DNA from: Brevibacillus invocatus
GTDB taxonomy: Bacteria > Bacillota > Bacilli > Brevibacillales > Brevibacillaceae
Length of the DNA stretch: 64,000 bases
Direction: 5' to 3'
NCBI RefSeq assembly: GCF_003710915.1
Contig: NZ_RHHR01000003.1
Coordinates: forward strand, 62,001 to 126,000
The notes under the pieces were generated by a model. It made no database searches, was not told the origin of the DNA, and saw only the letters and a program-made list of their open reading frames with translations. This document shows, piece after piece, positions 9,084 through 17,129 of this stretch. The stretch's first letter is position 1. Every line of letters begins with the position of its first letter. The position numbers and the translations under genes were made by a program.

Positions 9084-10463
9084 ATGAAACCAATCGCACT
9101 GCAACAAGCCGCCATTCATGCGGAAGGACTGCTGCTCAAGGGAAATCCGGAGTCGGCGATCACCTCCGTACATTTTGATACCCGCCAGCTGGCACCCGGC
9201 GCTTTGTTTGTTGCGATCCAGAGCGGCGCCAGAGACGGGCACGATTTTCTCTTGCAGGCAGTGGAAAAAGGAGCAGCGGCAGCGTTGATCTCTGATCAAG
9301 ATAAAATACCGTCGCAACTACCAGAGGATTTTGCGCTTATTCTCGTCAACGACACCTTGCGGGCATTTCAGAAGTTGGCTGCTGCCTATCGAAAAGATTT
9401 CTCCGCCACGCACATCGCCATCACGGGAAGCATCGGCAAAACCACGACCAAAGACATCGTGGCGCACATCCTGGAGAGTCAATATTCCATCTATAAAACG
9501 TACAAAAATCATAACAACCACATTGGCGTTCCTTATTCTTTGCTGCAGGTCGAACCCGAGCATCAAGCAGTCGTGCTGGAGCTGGGGATGAACCATGCTG
9601 GAGAAATTGACCTGCTCGCTTCACTAGTAAAGCCGGAAATCAGCGTCATTACGTACATAGGCGAATCGCACATCGAGTTTTTTGGCACGAAAGAGAAGAT
9701 TGCCCTAGCTAAAGCCGAGCTTCTTCCCCATACGGCTTCAGATGGCCTGGTGCTATTGAACGGCGACTCGGAGTATTTGCACAAGGTTTCCCACTTGTAT
9801 GCAGGCGAGATTCTGTACTACTCCGTCACTCAGGAAGCAGATATTTGGGCTGACCAGATAGAACCATTCGAAGACGGGATGCGTTTTGAGGTATGCTTTG
9901 CGTCTGGCGAGCATTTTCCTGCTTTTCTGCCGCTCTTTGGCAAGCACAGTGTCCTGAACGCCTTGCCTGCGGTTGCGATTGCCAAAAGACTCGGAATGAC
10001 GAATGACCAGATCGTTGAGGCCCTTGCTTCTGTAAAGCTGTCAGCCATGCGCTTTGAAAAAATACAGTCTGCCCACGGTGCGCTCTATGTGAGCGATGCG
10101 TACAACGCCAGTCCGACATCGATGGAGGCGGCGATCGGTACGTTTGCTGAACTCTTTCCCGAACGCAAAAAAGTGCTGGTCTTAGGAGACATGTTCGAGT
10201 TGGGACTGGAGAGCGACGATTTGCACAGACAGGTAGGAGCGTATGCGAATCAGCTGCGCGAGCATTTCGAGCTGCTCGTGACGATCGGCGATCACTCCCG
10301 ATTTATTTCAGAAACGTACGACGGGGAAAAGCTTCATTTTGCGACCAAAGCGGAAGCCACACAGGCATTGCTTCCCCTGCGTGATGCAAAGCACGCTTTT
10401 CTGCTCAAGGCCTCTCGCGGTATGGAGCTGTGGACGATCCTACCAGATCTGGAACACGCATAA
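9084..10463 (+). CDS. murF: UDP-MurNAc-tripeptide:D-Ala-D-Ala ligase (MurF)
   Basis: ATP-dependent Mur ligase that adds D-Ala-D-Ala to UDP-MurNAc-tripeptide, the last cytosolic peptide step of peptidoglycan precursor synthesis. The 459-residue protein has the Mur N-terminal substrate domain (SVHFDTRQLAPGALFVAI), the ATP loop TGSIGKTTTK (114-123), NNHIGVPYSLL, ELGMNHAGEI and the C-terminal SDAYNASPTSMEAAI. The P-loop has Ile where most Mur ligases carry Asn. The ATG at 9084 has AAAGGAG 9 bases upstream; the frame extends to 8976 without a ribosome site. It converges on ddl, which makes its D-Ala-D-Ala substrate. A second murF in the dcw cluster elsewhere is possible. Confidence 0.9.
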   Translation: MKPIALQQAAIHAEGLLLKGNPESAITSVHFDTRQLAPGALFVAIQSGARDGHDFLLQAVEKGAAAALISDQDKIPSQLPEDFALILVNDTLRAFQKLAAAYRKDFSATHIAITGSIGKTTTKDIVAHILESQYSIYKTYKNHNNHIGVPYSLLQVEPEHQAVVLELGMNHAGEIDLLASLVKPEISVITYIGESHIEFFGTKEKIALAKAELLPHTASDGLVLLNGDSEYLHKVSHLYAGEILYYSVTQEADIWADQIEPFEDGMRFEVCFASGEHFPAFLPLFGKHSVLNALPAVAIAKRLGMTNDQIVEALASVKLSAMRFEKIQSAHGALYVSDAYNASPTSMEAAIGTFAELFPERKKVLVLGDMFELGLESDDLHRQVGAYANQLREHFELLVTIGDHSRFISETYDGEKLHFATKAEATQALLPLRDAKHAFLLKASRGMELWTILPDLEHA

Positions 10464-10523
10464 GCATACAAAGCGGTCAGACCCACTTTCATTTCATGTA
10501 AAGATATCGAACTGTTTTTCACA

Positions 10524-10564
10524 GAAAAAAGCCGCTTCCCATGATCGGAGAAGCGGCTTTTTCT
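10524..10564. terminator. Bidirectional terminator between murF and ddl
   Basis: Perfect stem AAAAAGCCGCTTC / GAAGCGGCTTTTT around an 8-9 base loop. The flanking A and T tracts let it stop both convergent transcripts. Confidence 0.9.
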
Positions 10565-10580
10565 ATTATACATAGGAACG

Positions 10581-11699
10581 TTAATCCAGTGACTCAGCAT
10601 CGACCACGTTGCGCTGCTTGTCAGCGTGGCGCTCAAGGGCAAGCTGAACCAGTCGGTCAATCAACTCGCTGTAGCTGATGCCGGCAGCCTGGAACAACAT
10701 CGGATACATGCTGTATGGTGTAAATCCTGGCATTGTGTTCACTTCATTAATGTACAGCTTATCGTGTTCTTCATCCCAGAAGAAGTCAACCCGCGACAAC
10801 CCGGAACCGTCCAAAGCCTGAAACGCTTTTTTGGCAATTTCGGCGATTTGCTCTGACACATGCTGTGGCACCTTCGCCGGAATCGACAACTCTGTCCCCG
10901 CACCTTTGTACTTGGCTTCGTAGTCGTAGAATTCCTTGGCTGCCACAATCTCACCGACTACCGATGTGATGGTCTCTTCATTGCCCAACACACCAATTTC
11001 CAGTTCCCTTGCTTTGACAAATTGCTCAACAATCATTCTCCGGTCAAATTTGGCTGCAATATTCAGCGCCTCTTCAAGCTCGGATCGATTTTTTGCCTTG
11101 CTGATCCCGACGCTAGAACCCATATTTACGGGCTTGACGAAGCAGGGGTATCCTAGCTCCTGCTCGATTCGGTCCATCGTTGCATCGCGGTTCTTTTCCC
11201 ACTGTGAGCGCAGCAGCCCCACATAGCGGACCTGAGGCAATCCCGCTTGGGCAAAGACCGTCTTCATCATCCATTTATCCATTCCGACAGCAGATGCCAT
11301 TACGCCTGTCCCTACATAGGGGAGATTGGACAGCTCCAGCAATCCCTGAATGGTTCCGTCTTCACCATTTGGACCGTGGACGACCGGAAAGAATACATCC
11401 ACTTGCTGCCCAATCGAGAAAGGAGAGGCTGCCCGCGACGAACGGACAAGTCCTGTGCTCATCTGTTCAGCATCGTTCTCCCCGTTCGTCAACCGCAGGG
11501 AAGCAATGGATTCAGGCAGCAAGCCACTCATGGCATCTCCCTTGATCCAGGCACCATCCAACGATACATAGATTGGTGTAATGTCGTATTTATCCATGTC
11601 CACCGCTTTCATGATGGACAAGGCTGTGCGCAGTGAAACCTCGTGTTCCGAGGATTTTCCTCCGTAGATAATACCGAGACGAATTTTCTCTCTACCCAT
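10581..11699 (-). CDS. ddl: D-alanine--D-alanine ligase
   Basis: ATP-grasp enzyme joining two D-alanines for peptidoglycan synthesis. The 372-residue protein begins with the Ddl signature LGIIYGGKSSEHEVSLRTA, has HGPNGEDGTIQGLLEL (around 109-124), the ATP-grasp PCFVKPVNMGSSVGISK and the metal/substrate site RVDFFWDEEHDKLYINEVNTMPG near 300. Length and domain order are normal. ATG at 11699 is preceded by AAAGGGG. Converges with murF, so the two consecutive enzymes are neighbours but not co-transcribed. Confidence 0.95.
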   Translation of the reverse strand: MGREKIRLGIIYGGKSSEHEVSLRTALSIMKAVDMDKYDITPIYVSLDGAWIKGDAMSGLLPESIASLRLTNGENDAEQMSTGLVRSSRAASPFSIGQQVDVFFPVVHGPNGEDGTIQGLLELSNLPYVGTGVMASAVGMDKWMMKTVFAQAGLPQVRYVGLLRSQWEKNRDATMDRIEQELGYPCFVKPVNMGSSVGISKAKNRSELEEALNIAAKFDRRMIVEQFVKARELEIGVLGNEETITSVVGEIVAAKEFYDYEAKYKGAGTELSIPAKVPQHVSEQIAEIAKKAFQALDGSGLSRVDFFWDEEHDKLYINEVNTMPGFTPYSMYPMLFQAAGISYSELIDRLVQLALERHADKQRNVVDAESLD

Positions 11700-11915
11700 T
11701 TTGTTTTGCCCCTTTCCTCTCTGTGCTGTCAGAGAGCCTAACCCGTATCGTTCTTTATCATTCTATGCAATAACCCAGCAACTGGCTCTATGCCTGGTTG
11801 AATCCACATTTCAGCATACACAAACCATTCTGTAAATACAAGGTACACAAGAATCACGACTTCGCTGACCTTGGCATATCCTGCCATTAAATCTTTCCTT
11901 CATGGAGGGAATTCC

Positions 11916-12416
11916 ATGAGAGACTATCTGCTGTTTTGTACGTATTGCTCTACCTATACTCTCCTGCATGGCTTTGATAAGGAAAGCGGAGAATTTCAGG
12001 GTGAGTATTCCTTGCTGCATAACCATTATACGGGAAACAGCATCGTCCTCAACAAATTTTTGTTATCTCACCTCGGTCACAGCATCCGCTCCATCCCCTC
12101 CCAGACCGATGAGTACAGGGAGATCATTTGTACCGCGGAACACTTTCTGGAAGACGACATCGACAAGTACGTGGAAGAGAGCAAAGCCAGACAAAAGTAT
12201 CAGGAACGCGACCGAAAAAGTGAAAGAGAGATTGGCCAAATACAGGTGTACTTGATCGAGCATCTACTCTCCCACGAGCTGTATACCTTGTCTCAGATGC
12301 ATGCCTCCACGCCGGCAGAGAGCCAGGTTTTTCTCGGTCAGGAGTTGGGATTCAAAAAGGCACTGGAACTCGTTCGTCGCGTCATGAGTGACAAGCAGTT
12401 CAGTGCAGGTAGCTAA
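11916..12416 (+). CDS. Orphan conserved-looking protein, function unknown
   Basis: A 166-residue protein I do not recognise. It opens with MRDYLLFCTYCSTYTLLHG, containing a CxxC pair (C8, C11) next to aromatic residues; a region rich in Leu and His, a charged helical middle (EESKARQKYQERDRKSEREIG) and a C-terminal helical part follow. No signal peptide or clear membrane helix. The start at 11916 has GGAGGG 6 bases upstream; the in-frame ATG at 11871 does not. It stands alone between ddl and an RNA methyltransferase, both on the opposite strand. The good ribosome site and codon usage support a real gene. Confidence 0.7.
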   Translation: MRDYLLFCTYCSTYTLLHGFDKESGEFQGEYSLLHNHYTGNSIVLNKFLLSHLGHSIRSIPSQTDEYREIICTAEHFLEDDIDKYVEESKARQKYQERDRKSEREIGQIQVYLIEHLLSHELYTLSQMHASTPAESQVFLGQELGFKKALELVRRVMSDKQFSAGS

Positions 12417-12502
12417 TTGCACAAAAGCAAGTGAGGGACGATCCCGTTGCAGTCTGCAGGATTGCCCCTTCTTCATGTATGGAGCGCTTGTCCACTGAAA
12501 GA

Positions 12503-13798
12503 CTAGCGCCGGTTCCTCACTTCAAAAATAGCAAACTTCAAGTAGTGCCCTTCATCAGCTCCACTGATTTGCGGATGATCTTTGCCAGCGCCGCGCCATT
12601 CGATCAGGCGGAGGATCTTTTTCGCATCTACCGCCGCCTCCTGGATCGTCTCCAGGAACAGATCAGGCGACATGTGGTACGAGCAGGATGCTGTAACTAA
12701 ATAGCCTCCTGACCGGACAAGCTTCATGCCGTTCAGATTAATATCCTTGTAGCCTCTGCATGCCCCTTTGACTGCGCCGCGAGATTTGGCAAATGCCGGA
12801 GGATCCAGAATGACGACATCCCAGGATCGTTCAGCCTCCACCTGTTCACGCAAATAATCGAAAGCGTTGGCTACCACAAAATCGACGCGATGCAAAAAAC
12901 CGTTTAAGGTAATGTTGCGCTTGGCGGTTTCAATCGCATGTTCAGATATATCCAATGCTGTGACCTTTTTGGCACCGTGCTTGCAGGCGTTTAAAGTAAA
13001 CGAGCCCGTATGCGTAAAGCACTCCAGCACTTCGGCACCGTCCCAAAATGGATTTTTGATTACTTTTCCTCGTTTGTCTACAGGCACGAGTTTATTTTCA
13101 TTCTCGACCTCCACCGTTTGCAGGGTAATCCCGTGCTTTTCCCCCCAGCCCTTCATCAACGGCTGGATCGAAGCGCGATTTTCCCGCTGATCGTAGAAAA
13201 AGCCTGTTTTTTGTCCTTCGATGATGTCCACGATGTACTTCAATCCGTTTTCCTCAATCGTCACTTCTCGCGGACATTCTCCGTAAAGTACTCCCTTGCC
13301 TTGCTCAAGCCCTTCCAGTTGGCGTACAGGCACATCATTGCGCAAATAAATGCCCTGTGGGGAAAACACCTCGACCAGCGCATCACGAATCCAGTCCAGA
13401 CGCTGTTCCATACCAAGTGAAAGCACTTGAGCAACCAAGATGTCGTTGTAGCGATCCACGATCAAACCAGGCAGAAAATCCGCTTCTCCGTAAAGCACCC
13501 GGCACGCTTTCGGGTTATCGACAAAACGGGTTCTAAACGCTGCTGCCTCGCGGATTTTACGCAGGAAAAAGTCATAATCTATTTTTTCCTTGGGATCGTA
13601 GCTCATGATGCGTACGATCATTTGTGAGGCCGGGTTGATGTAGCCTTGTGCAAGAAAATGCCCCTGATGATTGACGACCTCGACAATCTCTCCAGGTACT
13701 GCATCCCCTTCAACCTGGGCGACTTCTGACTGATAAATCCATGGGTGGCCTGCCTCCAGCCTCTTCTTCCGATGCTTATGTAATTGTACTCGTGTCAC
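12503..13798 (-). CDS. Class I rRNA cytosine methyltransferase, RlmI/YwbD family
   Basis: SAM-dependent methyltransferase of the family that includes E. coli RlmI (23S m5C1962). The N-terminal PUA-like domain (1-75) has HPWIYQSEV; the core follows with YDQRENR (202-208), SAM motif I CFTHTGSF (260-267), ALDISEHAIE and the catalytic DPPAF (332-336). A Cys in a TASCS segment follows, as expected for m5C enzymes. About 38 residues (about 215-252, lysine/valine/glutamate-rich) lie between YDQRENR and motif I, longer than in members I know. GTG start at 13798 with AGGAGG 10 bases upstream. Single-gene unit. Confidence 0.88.
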   Translation of the reverse strand: MTRVQLHKHRKKRLEAGHPWIYQSEVAQVEGDAVPGEIVEVVNHQGHFLAQGYINPASQMIVRIMSYDPKEKIDYDFFLRKIREAAAFRTRFVDNPKACRVLYGEADFLPGLIVDRYNDILVAQVLSLGMEQRLDWIRDALVEVFSPQGIYLRNDVPVRQLEGLEQGKGVLYGECPREVTIEENGLKYIVDIIEGQKTGFFYDQRENRASIQPLMKGWGEKHGITLQTVEVENENKLVPVDKRGKVIKNPFWDGAEVLECFTHTGSFTLNACKHGAKKVTALDISEHAIETAKRNITLNGFLHRVDFVVANAFDYLREQVEAERSWDVVILDPPAFAKSRGAVKGACRGYKDINLNGMKLVRSGGYLVTASCSYHMSPDLFLETIQEAAVDAKKILRLIEWRGAGKDHPQISGADEGHYLKFAIFEVRNRR

Positions 13799-13909
13799 TA
13801 TATTGAGTCCTCCTAGTCATGCCTGTCTTCGTACAAGCATAGCGTATAATAGTTTGCTTTATCCCCATCCCCCAGCTTCGTGCACCTCTCGCTGGAAGGA
13901 GGAATCCTG

Positions 13910-14848
13910 TTGTTTTCCATCCTCGCCCCGTTTACGATCGGGCTCAGTTTTTTTCTGTTCGGCATGTTTGCGATGCGTTCAGGCTTTCAAAACCTGGCGG
14001 GTAAAAAAATGGAGCAATGGATGTACCGGGTCACTCGCACCCCTGTACACAGCTTCTGGATGGGCTTGATCACGACCTTTATCCTGCAAAGCTCCAGCGC
14101 CGTAACCGTGCTGACGATTGGCTTGACGAATGCTGGAATGATTCCTTTTTCCCAAACGGTAGGAATCATTCTCGGAACCAATCTGGGCACTACGGTAACC
14201 ACTGAGCTGATTGCCCTCAAGCTCGAATCCTTCGCAGTGCCCATGCTGCTCATCGGTGTCGCTCTCTGGCTGATGCCACGACGAACTCCACGATGTCTTG
14301 GATTGGTTGTCGCCGGATTCGGGTTGATTTTTCTAGGTATCGACACATTAAAAGTGATGGCAGCGCCTTTGGAACAATCTGAGACGTTCCGCTCGCTCTT
14401 TTCAGAAAGCCGCCATTCCATCTGGATCGGCCTGATTACCGGCATGGTCTTCACCGCCTTGATTCACAGCGGCTCAGCGACGACTGTCATCACGATGGGG
14501 TTGATGAGCCATCAGATGATGTCGATGGAAACGGCCTTGGCTATCGTGCTTGGAGCCAATATTGGAACCTGCTTCACTGCCGTTATTGCCAGCATCGGTA
14601 CAAATACCGCTTCCAAGCAGGTCGCCTGGTGCCATACCTTGTTCAATGTTGCGGGAGCGCTTGTCTTTTTGCCTTTTCTTTCCCAGCTTGCCCTCGTCAG
14701 CGCCTTCCTAACAGATAACGTATCGATGCAGATCGCCCATTCCCAGACGATCTTCAATCTCATCTGCTCCCTTGTCGCCCTGCCTTTTACGGATCAGATT
14801 GCCCGATTCATTCAATGGCTGATTCCGGATAAAAAGGTGCGAGGCTAA
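13910..14848 (+). CDS. yqeW: Na+/phosphate cotransporter family protein
   Basis: Integral membrane protein of the Na/Pi-cotransporter II-related family. It shows the two internal repeats typical of the family: QSSSAVTVLTIGLTNAG (near 54-70) and HSGSATTVITMGLMS (near 186-200). Each is followed by a GTNLGTT or GANIGTC glycine turn, and there are about eight or nine hydrophobic segments in 312 residues. It lacks the PhoU-like C-terminal extension seen in longer members. The start is TTG at 13910, chosen because AAGGAGG lies 7 bases upstream. B. subtilis has yqeW next to mtaB; here it sits a few kilobases away. Substrate is inferred. Confidence 0.85.
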   Translation: MFSILAPFTIGLSFFLFGMFAMRSGFQNLAGKKMEQWMYRVTRTPVHSFWMGLITTFILQSSSAVTVLTIGLTNAGMIPFSQTVGIILGTNLGTTVTTELIALKLESFAVPMLLIGVALWLMPRRTPRCLGLVVAGFGLIFLGIDTLKVMAAPLEQSETFRSLFSESRHSIWIGLITGMVFTALIHSGSATTVITMGLMSHQMMSMETALAIVLGANIGTCFTAVIASIGTNTASKQVAWCHTLFNVAGALVFLPFLSQLALVSAFLTDNVSMQIAHSQTIFNLICSLVALPFTDQIARFIQWLIPDKKVRG

Positions 14849-14857
14849 TCGGTTTGA

Positions 14858-15523
14858 TCAAAAGGAAAACGGAATGAGAAATAGGGACGTCACGACACCA
14901 GCAACGATCATGGCTACGGTAGAGGCCGCTGTCTGCATCTGGGAAATCCGGTTCAGACTGGCCGTACCGATGGCATGAGCGCTCGTCCCTACTGCGATGC
15001 CGATCGCCCTGTCGTCTGTTATTTTCGCCCAGGCTAGCACAGGACGGGCAAAAATGGTTCCGATAAAGCCTGTCAACGCTGTAAACAAAGCTGCCAATGC
15101 TGGAATTCCGCCAATGGAGTGAGCCAGCTCCAACGCGATTGGTGTGGTGACGGATTTGCTTAGCATGCTATGGACCATCGTCTTGTCATATCCGAAGCTG
15201 GCATGAATGATGAGTACAGAAAGGATGGATACTGCACAGCCTGCTGCTACACCCAACAAGACACCACGCCAGATGTGAGCGAACTCTTTTATCTGTTTCG
15301 CCAACGGTACTGCCAACGCAACGGTTGCAGGACCTAGCCAGAATGAAATCCAAGATCCTCCCGCCGAAAAGACCTCCCAGTCGTTGCTCAGCAGCCACCA
15401 TGCAAACCAGACGAGCACTACAGCTACGATTAACGGCTGAAAACGAGGGTAACGCGCCGCAATCAAGGTTGCCACCACATAGCCTACCACAATTACCAGG
15501 ATGGCGAAAAGTTCGTTAAGCAT
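14858..15523 (-). CDS. lrgB: LrgB/CidB-family membrane protein
   Basis: A 221-residue polytopic membrane protein with about six to seven hydrophobic helices and the LrgB hallmarks KSVTTPIALELAHSIGG and AIGIAVGTSAHAIGTASL. In Staphylococcus the Lrg/Cid pairs modulate murein hydrolase activity and cell lysis; in Bacillus related pairs (PftAB) carry pyruvate. The start overlaps the preceding lrgA gene by 8 bases and has GAGGGGAG upstream, so the two are translationally coupled. Whether it transports pyruvate or affects autolysis cannot be read from sequence. Confidence 0.9.
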   Translation of the reverse strand: MLNELFAILVIVVGYVVATLIAARYPRFQPLIVAVVLVWFAWWLLSNDWEVFSAGGSWISFWLGPATVALAVPLAKQIKEFAHIWRGVLLGVAAGCAVSILSVLIIHASFGYDKTMVHSMLSKSVTTPIALELAHSIGGIPALAALFTALTGFIGTIFARPVLAWAKITDDRAIGIAVGTSAHAIGTASLNRISQMQTAASTVAMIVAGVVTSLFLIPFSF

Positions 15524-15920
15524 CGAATGATCTCCCCTCCTGTGGCAAATTTGGTTTTGCTTGATCCCGCTGATCCTGCTGTCTGTTTACATACCATTGG
15601 ACGACTCGTCCCGACACGATCATCACCAAAAACGGGCCTACGACAAGCGAGACCAGGATCGGCCACGGATCCTGCGAAATCAGACCCATATAGGAAGCGA
15701 CACCTGCAATGATCGGGACAAAAAACAGCATCATATGCCGGATCAAAAAGCCGCTCGCTTTCTCCACCCAATCCATTCGAATCCAACCCTTGCATAGGGC
15801 AAGTGTGAGCAGCAGCATGCCCAACAGATTTCCTGGCAATGGAATGTGGAGCCATTTGTTCGCCAACGTTCCTGCTCCGTAAAAAACGAGCAGGATCAGT
15901 ATGCCATTGACGATTTTCAT
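15516..15920 (-). CDS. lrgA: LrgA/CidA-family holin-like membrane protein
   Basis: A 134-residue protein with four hydrophobic helices: KIVNGILILLVFYGAGTLA, LPGNLLGMLLLTLAL, FLIRHMMLFFVPIIAGV and ILVSLVVGPFLVMIVSGRV. A hydrophilic tail follows, as in the LrgA/CidA family. It is encoded directly upstream of lrgB with an 8-base overlap, the universal pairing. The ATG at 15920 is preferred over the upstream frame start at 15941 because GAGGG is correctly spaced to it. No LytS/LytR-type two-component regulator gene is beside the pair, unlike several relatives. Confidence 0.88.
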   Translation of the reverse strand: MKIVNGILILLVFYGAGTLANKWLHIPLPGNLLGMLLLTLALCKGWIRMDWVEKASGFLIRHMMLFFVPIIAGVASYMGLISQDPWPILVSLVVGPFLVMIVSGRVVQWYVNRQQDQRDQAKPNLPQEGRSFDA

Positions 15921-15983
15921 CTCTATTCCCTCTCTCCTCATTACGGTTTTGAATAGGTCTGTCTCTATTTGTCCATAAAGGAA

Positions 15984-16019
15984 ACGGAAGAAGCCCGACC
16001 AACTACTGGGTCAGGCTTC
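15984..16019 (-). terminator. Stem-loop terminator after deoC
   Basis: Inverted repeat GAAGCCTGACC / GGTCGGGCTTC (one G-T pair) 13 bases beyond the deoC stop, followed by a modest pyrimidine-rich stretch on the minus strand. Confidence 0.65.
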
Positions 16020-16031
16020 CTCTCTTTCTTG

Positions 16032-16697
16032 CTAATATCCGCTGCCTGTAGGTGCATGACCAGACACAATGGAAATCCCCGAGCTGGTACCGATACGTGT
16101 AGCGCCTGCTTCAATCATCGCCAATGCTGTTTCACGATCACGGACGCCACCGGAAGCTTTGACTCCGAGGCCTTCTCCTACCGCTTTTCGCATCAAAGCA
16201 ATATCCGCTACAGTAGCTCCACCTGGCCCAAAGCCGGTAGAGGTTTTGACGTAATCCGCACCTGCTTCCACGCACAATTTGCAGGCAATCTCTTTTTCCT
16301 CGTCTGTCAAAAGTCCTGTCTCCAGAATCACTTTGAGCAGAACATCGCCAGCTGCCTGTTTGACAGCAGCCACGTCGGAACGCACCAGATCCAGATCTCC
16401 GGATTTGAGTGCGCCCACGTTGAGAACCATGTCCACTTCTGTAGCACCATTGGCAATCGCGTCACGAGTTTCAGCTGCTTTTACAGCAGAAGTATTGGCT
16501 CCAAGAGGAAAACCGATCACGGTACATACTTTCACATTGGTTCCACTCAAAAGCTTCGCAGAACGTGCCACCCAGTACGGGTTCACGCATACAGAGGCAA
16601 AATCGTGCGCTTTGGCTTCTTCACACAGCTTGTCGATCATCGTTTCAGTCGCTTCCGGCTTCAGAAGGGTATGGTCAATATAGGCATTCATATTCAT
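16032..16697 (-). CDS. deoC: Deoxyribose-phosphate aldolase
   Basis: Class I aldolase cleaving 2-deoxyribose-5-phosphate to glyceraldehyde-3-phosphate and acetaldehyde in deoxynucleoside catabolism. The 221-residue protein has the family motifs [12 protein letters not shown] at the start, VCVNPYWV, the Schiff-base lysine in [10 protein letters not shown] (about 149-158) and VKASGGVRD (lysine proton relay, about 179-187). It starts 3 bases after the Nudix gene with GAGGTG upstream. It is probably the last gene of the run from mtaB, since a stem-loop follows the stop. Confidence 0.95.
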   Translation of the reverse strand: MNMNAYIDHTLLKPEATETMIDKLCEEAKAHDFASVCVNPYWVARSAKLLSGTNVKVCTVIGFPLGANTSAVKAAETRDAIANGATEVDMVLNVGALKSGDLDLVRSDVAAVKQAAGDVLLKVILETGLLTDEEKEIACKLCVEAGADYVKTSTGFGPGGATVADIALMRKAVGEGLGVKASGGVRDRETALAMIEAGATRIGTSSGISIVSGHAPTGSGY

Positions 16698-16700
16698 GAT

Positions 16701-17129
16701 TTACACCTCAATCCCTAAATGTTCAAACGCCAGACGTAAGATGCTGTCGTTGTTCCGGTATCCGCGTTCCTGCTGCAGGGACCACGCTTCACTGGCTGAA
16801 TGCCAATGAACATCGTTGATCTCTTCCAGCTGAACGGTGATCTCTGTGTTGTACGCTTCGACCAGATAGTAGTGAACTTCTTTGTTCACGACCTCTCCTG
16901 TCGCTGCTTGGGTATATTCGTAGTAGATCGTATCCAGCTTGTCTCCCAGGCGTCCGGCCACTCCGGTCTCTTCCAGCACTTCGCGCAATGCCGTTTCCTG
17001 GATGGTCTCGCCCAATTCCTGCTTGCCTTTTGCCAACGTTACCTTGCCATATCGGTCTTCGATCAAGAGAAGCATGTATTCTCCGTCTTGTTGGCGGTAA
17101 ACGACGCCTCCTGCCGAGATCTCCGTCAT
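16701..17129 (-). CDS. Nudix hydrolase
   Basis: A 142-residue MutT-like phosphohydrolase. The Nudix box GX5EX7REUXEEXGU is present as GKQELGETIQETALREVLEETGV (about 37-59), with its five metal-liganding acidic residues intact. The N-terminus EISAGGVVYRQQ is typical of Nudix proteins acting on nucleotide-like substrates, but the substrate cannot be told. The ATG at 17129 overlaps the mtaB stop by 4 bases and has AAAGGAG upstream; the longer frame to 17195 runs into mtaB and is rejected. Together with deoC it may help clean up nucleotide metabolites; this is speculative. Confidence 0.92.
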   Translation of the reverse strand: MTEISAGGVVYRQQDGEYMLLLIEDRYGKVTLAKGKQELGETIQETALREVLEETGVAGRLGDKLDTIYYEYTQAATGEVVNKEVHYYLVEAYNTEITVQLEEINDVHWHSASEAWSLQQERGYRNNDSILRLAFEHLGIEV

